From the NCBI RefSeq assembly GCF_016862215.1, contig NZ_BOMN01000031.1, positions 62,001-126,000 on the forward strand: a stretch of DNA of 64,000 nucleotides, written 5' to 3'. Origin of the DNA: Winogradskya humida. GTDB lineage: Bacteria; Actinomycetota; Actinomycetes; Mycobacteriales; Micromonosporaceae. Positions 18,086 to 25,530 of the stretch are shown one piece after another. The position numbers and the translations under genes were made by a program. Within the stretch, counting starts at the first letter, position 1; every line of letters starts with the position of its first letter. The notes beneath the pieces were generated by a model. It had not been told where the DNA came from and made no database searches. It worked only from the letters and a program-made list of their open reading frames with translations.

Positions 18086-21076
18086 GTGACCGAGTGGGAA
18101 CCGGGTACTGATGCCGAAGTCGCCATGCGCAATGCCCTGCGCACCGACGACCAGGAGTCGTACTTCCGCATTCTCGCCGGCGTCGACCTGCTGCTGCCTG
18201 TTTCCGCGGATGCCCTGGCCGGCCTTGAGCCGCTGGGCTGGGGAACATGGAGCACCGGCGGGCGTACGCACGTGCTGGCATTCACATCTCCGTCCGCGCT
18301 CCAGTCCTGTCTGGCCGACTACACCGGCTCGGCGCGACGGGTCGCTTATCAGGAGCTCGCCGAAACCTGGCCGAACTACGAGTGGTGGATGGCGGTCAAT
18401 CCCGGTCTGCCGATCGAGGGTTACCTCCCCGCGTGGTTCGTCGCCCAGCTGAGCCGCGGCGATCTGCGCATGCCGACCCGTGGCCCCGGCCGCGACGGCA
18501 GCAACGCGCCCAGCCGCATCCCGGATCTGCAGGCAGCGGCCATGGCGGCCAGCGCCGCCGCAGCGCAGGGCTACGCAAACCCGGCATCCGGTGGTCCCGT
18601 TTCGGGCGCGACCGTCGGCGGCATGCCCGCTGACCTGGGCGTGGGTGCGATGGCAGGCGCGACGGCTGCGAGCACGCCATCCCAGGATCTGGGTTCCGGT
18701 TACCGCGCCGCACAAGCGGGGGCGCAAGCAGCGCAGGCCGCTGGGTACGACTACGCGCCCACGAGCGCCGCACCGGCCAACTACGCGGGCCCTTCCGGCT
18801 ACGGCCCCGACACAGCCACACCGCCCGCCGCGCCCACGAGCTTCGGCGGGGGCGTAGCACCGGATGGTGGCTACGGCGCTTCGGCGACGAATGCCCCGAC
18901 CACCAGCCTCTCAACGCTCCGTGCCCCGTCCACGGGCGCTCCAGCCACCGGCGGCTCGGCGGCAGACCGATTCAGCCCACCGCCCAGCCTCGGCACAACC
19001 GAAAAGACCGCTGCAGAGGGTTCCGGCTCCTCGGTGGGTCCAGGCGGACTCCCTTTACGTACGCCCGGAGCTGTCCTGCCCAGCGGTCTGCCCTCGCGCG
19101 TCCCGTCGACCCCGCCCGGCATGGGTGGGGGCGGCCCGACCACGTCGTTCAGCGGGTTCAAGACGGGTGGCGGCGGCCAGAGCGCCCCGATGAGCCCGCC
19201 CGAGCCGGCTCCCCAGGCACCGCCGGTGCCGCCGAGCTTCCAGGCACCGCTGGCGCCGCCGAGCTTCCAGGCACCGCCGACGCCGCCGAGCTTCGCGCAG
19301 CCTGCCGCGAGCAGCGTGAGCGCGATCCCGACGAGCCCCAGCGGCTTCACCAGCTCGGCGTTGCCCAGCGGCAGTGCGCTGGACGCGTTGGCCAGCAGGT
19401 CCGGCACCACAGCCCCGGCGAGCGGCCCGAGCGCGCTCGACGCCCTCGGTAGCCGCGGCAACCGGCCGGCGGAGACCCCGTCGGTCCCGGCGAGTGGATC
19501 ACGCGATCTGCCGCCGCTCCAGCCTCTGGACGGGCCACTTCCGACGCGTACGCCCATGGCGCAGACGCCGCCCGTTCCCGGCCACCTCCCCACGCCGGTC
19601 CCGGGTGAGGCGGGTGCCGAGGCACCGCAGACGACCGCGAACGGGCTGCCCCGCAGGCAGGCTCCGACCTCCGCCGACCAGCCATCCTCCATGGCGGCCG
19701 CCGCGCAGGCGCTCACCGCGATGGGCGCGGCAGGTGCCACCCCCGGCAACGCCACCGAGGTGCCCCCGACCTCCGCCGACCCCGCCGTCACGTCCAAGCT
19801 CATCCTGCCGGGCCCGACCATGCAGACATCCGCCCCGCGCCCCGCACAGCCGACCGCGTTCAGCGGCCAGCCCGGTCTCGGATCCCAGGGCGGTGTCGGA
19901 GCCCAGGGCGGTTTCGGCGCGCAACAGGGTCTCGGAGCGCAGGCTGGTTTTGGAGCGCAGGCCGGGCTCGCCGGCAGCGTCGCGCCGCCGGTGATCCCCG
20001 GGGCGGGCGTTCCCGCGCCGGCTTCCCGGCCGGGCATTCCGCCCGTGAGCAGCCAGATGGACCAGGGTGGCATGGGTGCGGCCGCGCTCAGCAGCGCCGC
20101 GATGGCCCCGCACCCCTACGCGACCGAGTTCGTGCCGGCCAACGACGTCGAGCGCGACCTCTACCAGGCCTCGCTCGAGCACAGCACGGATTCCTTCCTC
20201 TCGACCCTGCTGCTCGCCACCGTTCTGGTGCCGGTAGCGGACAACTCGCGTCCCGGCAGCGCTCCGGGTGAGGCCGGGTTCGTCTACCGGACCGAGGATG
20301 TCGAGGGCGAGCGGTTCCTGGTCGTCTTCAGCAGCGAGGACCGGCTGGGTGACCACTTCGACGAGCCGATCCGTACGGCCGGCGTGCGGTTCGTCGAGCT
20401 GATCCACAACTGGCCCGACCCGGCGTGGGCGTTCGCCGTCAACCCCGGTTCCGTGATCGGTGCGAAGTATCCGGGTCCGCAGGTCATCGCGCTCGCGAGC
20501 TGGGCTGCCGAGGCCGGGCTGGGCGGGGACTACGACGAGACCCCGGCCGATGACAGCGTGCAGCAGCAGGACACCGAGGCCGACGTTCAGCCGACGATGA
20601 TGCAGAAGGCCGTGCCGCAGGATCAGGTGGACTTCTATCTGGACCGGGGCTACGACCGGATCGCCGGGTTCGTGCACCGGGTGGCCGAGGTGGAGCACCT
20701 GAACAACCCGGTCGAGCTCTTCGCCGCGCTGGGGCTGGCCTACGAGGGCTCACCGTTCCAGGCCGACGCCAAGGAAGCCTTCCTGCTCCGGTGGCCGGCA
20801 CACCGCCCGAGCCTCTACCGGATTCCGTACGGCGGGCAGAACGAGCAGGCGCTGCGTGCCATGGACGGCTGGGTCATCGAACGCCCGCCGTTCCGGGGCA
20901 ACGGGTTCGCTCCCGGTGAGGGCAGCGCCGTGATCGCCGAGTTCAAGGTGGACAGCGTCCGGCTGCCGCACGGGGCGCAGCTGTGGCGCATCGACGCGGA
21001 TGGCAACGAGCGGATCATCGCGATGTTCGACAGTGACGCACCGGCGTGGCGCAGGGTGGGTGAGCAGGATGCGTGA
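18086..21076 (+). CDS. Very large SseB-domain protein with Pro/Ala/Gly-rich linker
   Basis: 996 residues. An N-terminal SseB-like domain (about 1-140) contains SYFRILAGVDLLLPVSADAL, ETWPNYEWWMAVNPGLPIEG and PAWFVAQL. About 530 residues of low-complexity linker follow, with PPSFQAP triplets and GAQGGF/GAQAGF repeats. A second SseB-like domain (about 685-830) has DRLGDHFDEPIRTAGVRFVE and PDPAWAFAVNPGSVIGAKYP. A C-terminal domain of about 160 residues (VAEVEHLNNPVELFAALGL onward) I cannot name. The GTG at 18086 is preferred over 18080 because GGGAGAGG lies 6-13 nt upstream. SseB-like proteins occur beside actinobacterial ESX genes; a scaffold or secretion role is an inference. It overlaps the next gene by 8 nt. 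Confidence 0.8.
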   Translation: MTEWEPGTDAEVAMRNALRTDDQESYFRILAGVDLLLPVSADALAGLEPLGWGTWSTGGRTHVLAFTSPSALQSCLADYTGSARRVAYQELAETWPNYEWWMAVNPGLPIEGYLPAWFVAQLSRGDLRMPTRGPGRDGSNAPSRIPDLQAAAMAASAAAAQGYANPASGGPVSGATVGGMPADLGVGAMAGATAASTPSQDLGSGYRAAQAGAQAAQAAGYDYAPTSAAPANYAGPSGYGPDTATPPAAPTSFGGGVAPDGGYGASATNAPTTSLSTLRAPSTGAPATGGSAADRFSPPPSLGTTEKTAAEGSGSSVGPGGLPLRTPGAVLPSGLPSRVPSTPPGMGGGGPTTSFSGFKTGGGGQSAPMSPPEPAPQAPPVPPSFQAPLAPPSFQAPPTPPSFAQPAASSVSAIPTSPSGFTSSALPSGSALDALASRSGTTAPASGPSALDALGSRGNRPAETPSVPASGSRDLPPLQPLDGPLPTRTPMAQTPPVPGHLPTPVPGEAGAEAPQTTANGLPRRQAPTSADQPSSMAAAAQALTAMGAAGATPGNATEVPPTSADPAVTSKLILPGPTMQTSAPRPAQPTAFSGQPGLGSQGGVGAQGGFGAQQGLGAQAGFGAQAGLAGSVAPPVIPGAGVPAPASRPGIPPVSSQMDQGGMGAAALSSAAMAPHPYATEFVPANDVERDLYQASLEHSTDSFLSTLLLATVLVPVADNSRPGSAPGEAGFVYRTEDVEGERFLVVFSSEDRLGDHFDEPIRTAGVRFVELIHNWPDPAWAFAVNPGSVIGAKYPGPQVIALASWAAEAGLGGDYDETPADDSVQQQDTEADVQPTMMQKAVPQDQVDFYLDRGYDRIAGFVHRVAEVEHLNNPVELFAALGLAYEGSPFQADAKEAFLLRWPAHRPSLYRIPYGGQNEQALRAMDGWVIERPPFRGNGFAPGEGSAVIAEFKVDSVRLPHGAQLWRIDADGNERIIAMFDSDAPAWRRVGEQDA

Positions 21077-21431
21077 CGGCTATGTCGTGACGTGGCAGGG
21101 GCGCGAATACGACGCCTCGCCCGACGGGGAGAACGTGCGCATCTACGCGCCCGAGCCCGGCGCCGGTTTCGAGGAGTCCCGCCCGGGACGTTTCGTGCGC
21201 GTGCTGCGGCAGGGGGAATTCTCCGACCTCACCTACGTGCGGACCACCTGCACGTGGCGGGGGCAGCCGTTCATCGTGCTGGCCGAGGCCGACGCGTGGC
21301 TGCGGGTGGAATACACCGGCGGTCGCTCACCGGTCGCGCAGGCGCTGGGCCTCGAGGAATTCGACTTCGGCGTCTACCAGGGCTGGGCACCGGCCGGCGA
21401 GGTCACCGAGCTCTACGAGCACCGCATCTAA
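21069..21431 (+). CDS. Hypothetical protein coupled to the SseB-like protein
   Basis: 120 residues, not recognised. Starts at an ATG inside the 3' end of the large SseB-like gene (8-nt overlap; GGGTGAGCAGG upstream), so the two are almost certainly translated together. The protein is mostly beta in character, with several Tyr/Trp residues (YVVTWQGREYDASPDGEN, FGVYQGWAPAGEVTELYEH) and no signal peptide or membrane helix. The C-terminal part is reminiscent of small immunity-like or chaperone-like partners of secreted proteins, but no motif proves this. It converges with the hydrolase gene with overlapping 3' ends. Confidence 0.75.
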   Translation: MRDGYVVTWQGREYDASPDGENVRIYAPEPGAGFEESRPGRFVRVLRQGEFSDLTYVRTTCTWRGQPFIVLAEADAWLRVEYTGGRSPVAQALGLEEFDFGVYQGWAPAGEVTELYEHRI

Positions 21432-22348
21432 CTCTTGATCCAGCGCAGGATCTCGCCGGTGACGAGGTCGGGGGCCTCCTGGTGCAGGAAATGGCCCGCG
21501 TTTTCGATCAGTCGCCACTCGTAGGGTGCGATGACGTACCGGCCCGAGCCCTGGGCCGTGCGGGGCAGGACCGCGGTGTCCAGGGCGCCGTGCATCTGCA
21601 GGGTCGGGGTGACCAGGGGTGCCTGCATCAGTTTGACGAAGCGGTAGCCCTGCAGCCGCAGTGCCGAGCGGAACACCCATCGGTACGCCTCGAGCGCGCA
21701 GAACGCCGCCTGCGGGATCTGGATGGCTTCCCGGCACCGGGCGGCGTACTCGGCGAACTCGGGGGTCTCGGTCCATTCCGGACCGCTCCAGTGCTCGATC
21801 AGCTCGCCGACCATCGCGGCGTCGCCCTTGGTCAGGACGTGCTCGTAGCGGGGGACCTGGAACTTGAGGATCGAGGACGTCGCGGCGAGCTGGCCGCGGG
21901 GGTCGGCGAACAGTGCCGCACGCAAGCGCAGCGGGTGGGCGGCGCCGAGCACCACCAGCCGGCTGACCATCTTGGGGTGGAACGCGGCGGCGGCCCAGCC
22001 GATCATGCCGCCCGCGCCGGCGCCCACGATCATCGCCGAGCGCTCGCCGAGCGCGCGGATCAGGCCGGTGACGTCGGCGGCCATGGTGTAGCCGTCGTAG
22101 CCGCGCGGGGGCTTGTCGCTGGCACCGTAACCGCGCAGGTCGATCGCGACGGCCCGGAATCCCGCGTCGGCGATCCGGGGCAGCACCTCGTGCCAGGCCC
22201 ACCAGAACTCGGGGAAACCGTGCAGCAGCAACACGAGCGGCCCGGTGCCCGCCTCGACGACGTGGAACCGGCTGCCGTTGGCCCCGACGAAACGGTGGGT
22301 CCAGGGTCCCTCGGTCAGCACGGCTGCCTCGTCCACCTGCGAACTCAT
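21428..22348 (-). CDS. Epoxide-hydrolase-like alpha/beta hydrolase lacking the nucleophile
   Basis: 306 residues, epoxide hydrolase / haloalkane dehalogenase branch of the alpha/beta hydrolases. The oxyanion motif LLHGFPEFWWAWHEVLPRI and the IDLRGYGASDKPP segment are normal, the acid candidate lies in MHGALDTAV and the catalytic His in ENAGHFLHQEAPD. The nucleophile elbow, normally VGHDWGG or VGHSMGG, reads VGAGAGG: the nucleophile position is Gly111 (GGC at 22016-22018). GGC is one base from the Asp codon GAC. The ATG at 22348 gives the usual N-terminus; the long upstream open frame is non-homologous. The enzyme may be inactive or non-hydrolytic. It lies 43 nt downstream of the lipoprotein gene on the same strand. 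Confidence 0.85.
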   Translation of the reverse strand: MSSQVDEAAVLTEGPWTHRFVGANGSRFHVVEAGTGPLVLLLHGFPEFWWAWHEVLPRIADAGFRAVAIDLRGYGASDKPPRGYDGYTMAADVTGLIRALGERSAMIVGAGAGGMIGWAAAAFHPKMVSRLVVLGAAHPLRLRAALFADPRGQLAATSSILKFQVPRYEHVLTKGDAAMVGELIEHWSGPEWTETPEFAEYAARCREAIQIPQAAFCALEAYRWVFRSALRLQGYRFVKLMQAPLVTPTLQMHGALDTAVLPRTAQGSGRYVIAPYEWRLIENAGHFLHQEAPDLVTGEILRWIKS

Positions 22349-22391
22349 GAAGTCCAGCGTACGGGCAACACACAGGGTTCGGACATTACGG

Positions 22392-22850
22392 TTACGAGAC
22401 GTGTTCGACGGCCTCCATGCGTACCGGAGTGCCTTCACCGCAGTAGATACGCAGCGTGGCGGGCACGACCCGGACCCGGACGTGATCGCCTTTCTGCAGC
22501 GCCGTGCCCGTGTCGGAGTACATCGCATAGGGAAAACCGTCCATGTCGAGCAGGCCGTAACACGGGCCGGTGCCGCCGCGCATGATGTAGCCCTCGGTCC
22601 AGCCGGGGCTCTGGACGACGTCCGTGGGGGTTTTCGGGGGCTTGACGGGCTTGGTGAGCCCCGGGGGCGGACCGGTGGGGACCGAGTTGAAGGGCCCCGA
22701 GGGGGTCTCGGCGGGAACGGCGGCTGTGGGGGCGGCGGTCCCGGCGGGGGCGGAAGACGTGGGGCTGGCCGAGGGAGAGGTAGTTGCGGCGCAGCCCGAG
22801 AGGGTTATCGCTGCCAGTGCGGCCGCTGTGCGCGTACCGATAGGGGTCAT
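22392..22850 (-). CDS. Small secreted lipoprotein of unknown function
   Basis: 152 residues from the ATG at 22850. The N-terminus RTAAALAAITLSGC is a lipoprotein signal with lipobox LSGC, so the mature protein should be anchored outside the membrane. A Pro/Ala/Thr/Ser-rich spacer of about 60 residues leads into a small C-terminal domain of about 75 residues (GYIMRGGTGPCYGLLDMDG, GDHVRVRV, IYCGEG) with two cysteines that could form a disulfide. Not assigned to a family. It may form a transcript with the hydrolase gene downstream. Upstream open frame excluded because the lipobox sits correctly from this ATG. Confidence 0.8.
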   Translation of the reverse strand: MTPIGTRTAAALAAITLSGCAATTSPSASPTSSAPAGTAAPTAAVPAETPSGPFNSVPTGPPPGLTKPVKPPKTPTDVVQSPGWTEGYIMRGGTGPCYGLLDMDGFPYAMYSDTGTALQKGDHVRVRVVPATLRIYCGEGTPVRMEAVEHVS

Positions 22851-22897
22851 GGGAAGTGGGACCACCAATCGGCCTGGCAGGTTCCCGCATGGTCCTG

Positions 22898-22937
22898 AAA
22901 AACGGAACTGCCCGGGGACCGTGAGGTCCCCGGGCAG
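22898..22937 (-). terminator. Terminator of the first M6 protease gene
   Basis: CTGCCCGGGGACC at 22908-22920 pairs perfectly with 22925-22937 (13 bp, GTGA loop on the plus strand). Read on the minus strand it is followed by TTCCGTTTTT. Confidence 0.93.
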
Positions 22938-22955
22938 CTCAGCCAACGCTGGAGG

Positions 22956-25334
22956 TCAGGAGAACTTGACCGTCGCCGAGGTTCCGGACTGCGCGGTGAC
23001 CTGGATCTTGACACCGGCGGCGGGAAGCTTGACGCCCGCCCACGGGGTCTCGTCGTAGAAGTACTTCTTGGTGTCGTCGAACGTCGTCGCCGCGGCCTGG
23101 CCACGGATGTAGCTGGCCTTGCCGTTGACGTGCAGCGTGAACGAGTCCGCCTTGGTGGTGCTGAACGGAGCGTCGTACAGCTGGATCCGCGACCGCCACG
23201 GCACGCCCTCGAGGTTGTAGATCGGCTCGGGGTGCGCGTCGATGATCAGGTTACGGCCGGAGCCCGGGTGGACGTTGACGTTGTTGTCCGCCACCGAGGT
23301 GTCCCAGTACGAGATGAGCACGCCCTGCTGGTACGCGAAGTGCTCCGCGTAGTCCGGCCGGGCCGGGTAACCGAAGTTGTACGGGCCCGTCTTGAGGTAC
23401 TTGTCATAGGCGACGTAGCTGCGGTTGCCCACGATGTAGAAGTTGTCGTACGCCGCGCTGGTCGAGGCACCGACGACGCTGAAGCCCTTGGCGGTCCAGG
23501 TCGGGGTGGTCTCGGCACCGTCGGTGGAGACAACGGCACCGTTCGCCGTGATCGCCAGGTCGTCACCGAAGAAACCACCCTCGGAGACGCCACCGTCGGT
23601 CAGGTAGTGCAGACGGAGCGAGATCTTCTTGCCGGCGTACGCGTCGAGCGGGATGTGGAAGCTCTGCCACGCGCCGTTGCTCGTGCCGGAGACCGCGGGA
23701 CGACCCGGCTCTCCGCCGTCGTTGCCGAGCGGCTGACCGTCCACAGTGCCGTCGAGGGCGGTCCAGTTGGTGCCGTCCTCGGAGGCCTCGAAGTAGAGGT
23801 AGTCATAACCCTCTTCGATGCTGTAGCGGCCCTTGAGGTCGAGCGCCGCGCTGGTCTTGCCGGTCAGGTCGACCGCCTTGGTCAGCGTGGTGTTGAGGCC
23901 GTCGTCGTTGCCGGAGAAGTACTGCTTCGTACCGGCGTACGGCGCACCGAGCTGTGTGGTGAGCTGCTTGTCCGGCAGAACGACCACGGCGCCCTGTGCC
24001 TTGTCCGTGTTGTACTCCTGCGGGCCGAGCTCGAGGGTCTTCTGCTGGCCCTTGACCACGACCTCGTAGTCCAGCCAGCCGAGCTGCAGCTTGTTCCAGG
24101 CGCCGATGTCGCCCGGGCGCGTGCCGAGCGGCTCGCCGGCCCCGGAGAGACGGCTCTGCGCCATCAGGGTCCAGAACTCGCTGTTGTTGTTCGTGCCGCC
24201 GCTGGTGTCGTAGTCGTCCGGCAGGCCGAGGTCGTGCCCGTACTCGTGGGCGAAGACCGAGAGGCCGCCGTTCTCCGGCTGCATGGTGTAGTCGGAGATC
24301 CAGACGCCGGTGTTGCCGACCTGGGTGCCGCCGTACTTGTTGTACGAGGGGCCGTCGCTGCCGACGGTGTTCAGGTAGGCGTTCCAGCGGTGCGCCCAGA
24401 TGGCGTCCTCACCCTGCTGCGGGTCGCCGTCGGACTGGTCGCCGCCGGCGTGGACGATCTGGAAGTGGTCGATGTAACCGTCGGGCTCGTTGAAGTCGCC
24501 GTCGCCGTCGTAGTCGTTACGGTCCCACTGGTCGAACTGCTTGATCTCAGTGGCGATCTCGGCGTCGGTCTTGCCGGCGGCCTTACGGGTCGCGACCCAC
24601 TGCGCCACGGCGTCCTTGATGAGCGCCCAGGCGTTGGTGTCGGTGCAGAGACCGTTGATGTCGCAGTCGCGGCCGTAGCGGGCCTCGTTGTAGGGCACCT
24701 TCACCCAGTCGGACACCTCGCCCTCGACGCTGTAGCGACCCGAGGACTGGGTCTCGTAGTACGTCTTGAGCGACTCGGCGTCGGAGCCGTCGCCGAAGTA
24801 CAGCGACTCGTAGTGCTCCTTGTTGTAGTCCGCCTGCCAGACCGTGGTGTTGTCCTGGGCCCGGTCGGGCGACGGGATCGCGTTGTGCAGCGGACCCTCG
24901 AACGTGGTCGGGCCCGGCGTGGCCGGGTCGCTGTCGACGTCCGGGTAGTTCGGGTGCCGCTGGTTGCCGAACTCCGCCAGGATCACGAAGATCTTGTCGG
25001 TGCGCTCGTTGTCGAGCTCGACGTACTGGTCCTGGCCGGTGGCCGCGACCGTGCGGTCGGCGAGGCCGCCGCCCTGGGTCTTGCCGACCTTCGCAACGAT
25101 GCTGCCGTTCCGCTTCTGCGTTTTGATCTTGCCCTTCAGGACACCCTGAATGGCGGTCTGGCGCAGTTCGCGGCGCTTGTCCTCAAGGGGGTTGGGGAGA
25201 TCGTCCTTCTTGGGGGCCTTCGCGGCCGCCGGGACGGGCTCCACCGGAGGCGCCGCCTGAGCCACGGTCGGGAGAGCGATCCCGACACTGGTGACCATGG
25301 CGGCGCTGAGTAGTCCCACGACTACTTTGCGCAC
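22956..25334 (-). CDS. Secreted M6-family metalloprotease (immune inhibitor A-like), copy 1
   Basis: Secreted zinc protease of 792 residues. The signal peptide is VRKVVVGLLSAAMVTSVGIA followed by a VAQAA cleavage site. The zinc motif is HEYGHDLGLPDDYD at about residue 365 (HExxH plus downstream Asp). The distal half carries repeated beta domains typical of immune inhibitor A (EEGYDYLYFEASEDGTNWTA; GGVSEGGFFGDDLAITANG). An Asp-rich DRNDYDGDGDFNEPDGYIDH loop resembles a calcium site. The GTG at 25334 is the start: GGAGG lies 6 nt upstream and the signal begins there. It is downstream of a close paralogue on the same strand and has its own terminator. Confidence 0.93.
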   Translation of the reverse strand: MRKVVVGLLSAAMVTSVGIALPTVAQAAPPVEPVPAAAKAPKKDDLPNPLEDKRRELRQTAIQGVLKGKIKTQKRNGSIVAKVGKTQGGGLADRTVAATGQDQYVELDNERTDKIFVILAEFGNQRHPNYPDVDSDPATPGPTTFEGPLHNAIPSPDRAQDNTTVWQADYNKEHYESLYFGDGSDAESLKTYYETQSSGRYSVEGEVSDWVKVPYNEARYGRDCDINGLCTDTNAWALIKDAVAQWVATRKAAGKTDAEIATEIKQFDQWDRNDYDGDGDFNEPDGYIDHFQIVHAGGDQSDGDPQQGEDAIWAHRWNAYLNTVGSDGPSYNKYGGTQVGNTGVWISDYTMQPENGGLSVFAHEYGHDLGLPDDYDTSGGTNNNSEFWTLMAQSRLSGAGEPLGTRPGDIGAWNKLQLGWLDYEVVVKGQQKTLELGPQEYNTDKAQGAVVVLPDKQLTTQLGAPYAGTKQYFSGNDDGLNTTLTKAVDLTGKTSAALDLKGRYSIEEGYDYLYFEASEDGTNWTALDGTVDGQPLGNDGGEPGRPAVSGTSNGAWQSFHIPLDAYAGKKISLRLHYLTDGGVSEGGFFGDDLAITANGAVVSTDGAETTPTWTAKGFSVVGASTSAAYDNFYIVGNRSYVAYDKYLKTGPYNFGYPARPDYAEHFAYQQGVLISYWDTSVADNNVNVHPGSGRNLIIDAHPEPIYNLEGVPWRSRIQLYDAPFSTTKADSFTLHVNGKASYIRGQAAATTFDDTKKYFYDETPWAGVKLPAAGVKIQVTAQSGTSATVKFS

Positions 25335-25530
25335 TACGTACCTCCGTCGACGTGCCCGAATCGCTGGGGTGCAGCGGCTCGGCATGCAGAGGTCCCGGGT
25401 TCGGGACCCAGGTGAACGTATGCAAAAAATTAGATACGTGGAAGTGATGTAGTGAAATTAATCAAGATCTTTACACACGTGAAAGGCGGCGCCGGGAAAG
25501 TTTTCCCAGCGCCGCCTCCATGATGGTGCT
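25335..25530. promoter_or_regulatory. AT-richer intergenic region between the two M6 proteases
   Basis: Contains the terminator of the upstream paralogue and an unusually AT-rich run (25422-25475, including AAAAAATTAG and GAAATTAATCAAG), the likely promoter of the first M6 protease gene on the minus strand. No specific boxes were assigned. Confidence 0.5.
25484..25517 (-). terminator. Terminator of the second M6 protease gene
   Basis: AGGCGGCGC at 25484-25492 pairs with GCGCCGCCT at 25509-25517, with an inner GGGAAA/TTTCCC extension after one mismatch. Lies 14 nt past the stop of the minus-strand gene. Confidence 0.85.

Noticed and set aside
23130..25313. Long open frame on the plus strand opposite the first M6 protease gene
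   Set aside because: Translation is Val/Arg/Asp-rich without any family motif; it mirrors the real gene on the other strand, a common effect of high GC.
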